Assembly (NCBI GenBank): GCA_902464595.1 | Contig: CABQJX010000029.1 | Coordinates: forward strand, 1-24,287 | Direction of reading: 5' to 3' | Source: an uncultured Lachnoclostridium sp. | GTDB lineage: Bacteria; Bacillota; Clostridia; Lachnospirales; Lachnospiraceae | Length of the DNA stretch: 24,287 nucleotides | In this document: positions 23,871-24,287 of the stretch, piece by piece | How positions within the stretch are numbered: the stretch's first letter is position 1 | Layout of the letters: each line of letters opens with the position of its first letter | The notes under the pieces: model-generated | What the model was told of the DNA's origin: nothing | What the model saw: only the letters and a program-made list of their open reading frames with translations | The model's database searches: none | Made by a program: the position numbers and the translations under genes

Positions 23871-24128
23871 TTACTGTCCCATTACCTTCAAGATCACATT
23901 CAGGGCAATGGTAAGAAGCATAAATACAATTGCGCCGTATCTGGTAAAATGCTCCAGAGTTCCTTCCATGGAACGGCCCTTATTTTTGCTCCAGTAACTG
24001 TCTGCGGAGATTCCTCCGATTGCACTTCCCAATCCGTTGGACTTTCCCTCCTGCATCAGAATTACCACAGATATGCAAACACCAAGAATGACATATATAA
24101 TTGACAAAATGATACGGATAACTGACAT
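23871..24128 (-). CDS. secG: Preprotein translocase subunit SecG
   Basis: An 85-residue membrane protein with two helices (about 3-25 and 62-83) and the conserved SecG loop LMQEGKSNGLGSAIGG between them. It is the accessory subunit of the SecYEG channel. ATG 24128 has GGAGAGG at suitable distance; the TTG six codons upstream sits in the ribosome-binding region. It is the first gene of the secG-rnr-smpB cluster. Confidence 0.95.
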   Translation of the reverse strand: MSVIRIILSIIYVILGVCISVVILMQEGKSNGLGSAIGGISADSYWSKNKGRSMEGTLEHFTRYGAIVFMLLTIALNVILKVMGQ

Positions 24129-24176
24129 CTGACTGCACCTCTCCAATTTCTTATGGTTAAATAGCTAAACATAAAC

Positions 24177-24205
24177 ATTCTATCATACTTCATTCTGAAA
24201 TACAA
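24177..24205 (-). promoter_or_regulatory. Promoter of secG
   Basis: TTGTAT (24200-24205) and TAGAAT (24177-24182) on the minus strand have a 17-bp spacer. The transcript would start near 24170, about 42 bases before the secG start codon. Confidence 0.65.
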
Positions 24206-24237
24206 CTAGTTTTTCTTGAGTTTTCGTAACAGTATAA

Positions 24238-24287
24238 GCCATTTATGATAATGTCTCAGTATATCACAAATGAAAATGTCCCGGATA
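24238..24287. repeat. Tandem imperfect repeats at the right edge, possible insertion-sequence end
   Basis: The plus strand reads CATTTATGATAATGTCTC and, one 25-bp period later, CACAAATGAAAATGTCCC. Tandem copies of an ATGATAATGTC-like unit resemble the multiple transposase-binding repeats at the ends of some rve-type (IS21-like) insertion sequences. No transposase gene is in the window, so this is only a suggestion. Confidence 0.35.

Noticed and set aside
1..24287. CRISPR arrays, prophage genes or toxin-antitoxin pairs
   Set aside because: No regularly spaced direct repeats of CRISPR type, no phage structural or integrase genes and no paired small toxin-antitoxin genes were seen on either strand.

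Overview
The window looks like a chromosomal segment of a Gram-positive anaerobe of the class Clostridia, most likely a Lachnospiraceae member. The grounds are the secG-rnr-smpB gene order, strong AGGAGG ribosome-binding sites, consensus sigma-A promoters with 17-bp spacers, a Bacillus/Clostridium-type SOS box, clear hairpin-plus-T-run terminators, and a tRNA-Leu with an AAG anticodon. This placement is inference from protein and signal style; no 16S gene is present. All protein genes except the first are on the minus strand.

Layout. Positions 1-1413 hold an MFS transporter preceded by its promoter and a structured leader RNA that looks like an ON-type riboswitch or attenuator. Positions 1475-1897 hold two divergent tRNA genes, Gly(UCC) and Leu(AAG), each with its own promoter and hairpin. 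Positions 1931-7047 hold a four-gene ABC-2 type transporter operon: ATPase, a zinc-ribbon membrane-anchored exported-domain protein, and two permeases. Positions 7122-10022 hold uvrA with a LexA box over its -35 element. Positions 10048-12537 hold a small conserved clostridial protein and an FtsH protease paralogue.

Positions 12690-20704 hold an AT-richer catabolic operon that matches the E. coli als (D-allose) gene set. In transcription order it is a LacI-family regulator, AlsA ATPase, AlsC permease, AlsB binding lipoprotein, RpiB/AlsI isomerase, an atypical ROK-family kinase, AlsE epimerase and AlsK kinase. The predicted route is D-allose uptake by AlsBAC, phosphorylation by AlsK, isomerisation of allose-6-phosphate to allulose-6-phosphate by RpiB, and epimerisation to fructose-6-phosphate by AlsE. 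The regulator is the first gene of its own operon, and a LacI-type operator with a central CG lies just downstream of the promoter.

Positions 20815-24205 hold the housekeeping cluster secG, rnr (RNase R) and smpB. The right edge carries tandem repeats that may be the end of an insertion sequence continuing outside the window.

The two most interesting items are the leader RNA at 147-253, which has mutually exclusive aptamer and terminator pairings and matches no riboswitch class I recognise, and the second ROK kinase inside the allose operon, which lacks the family's zinc-site residues.
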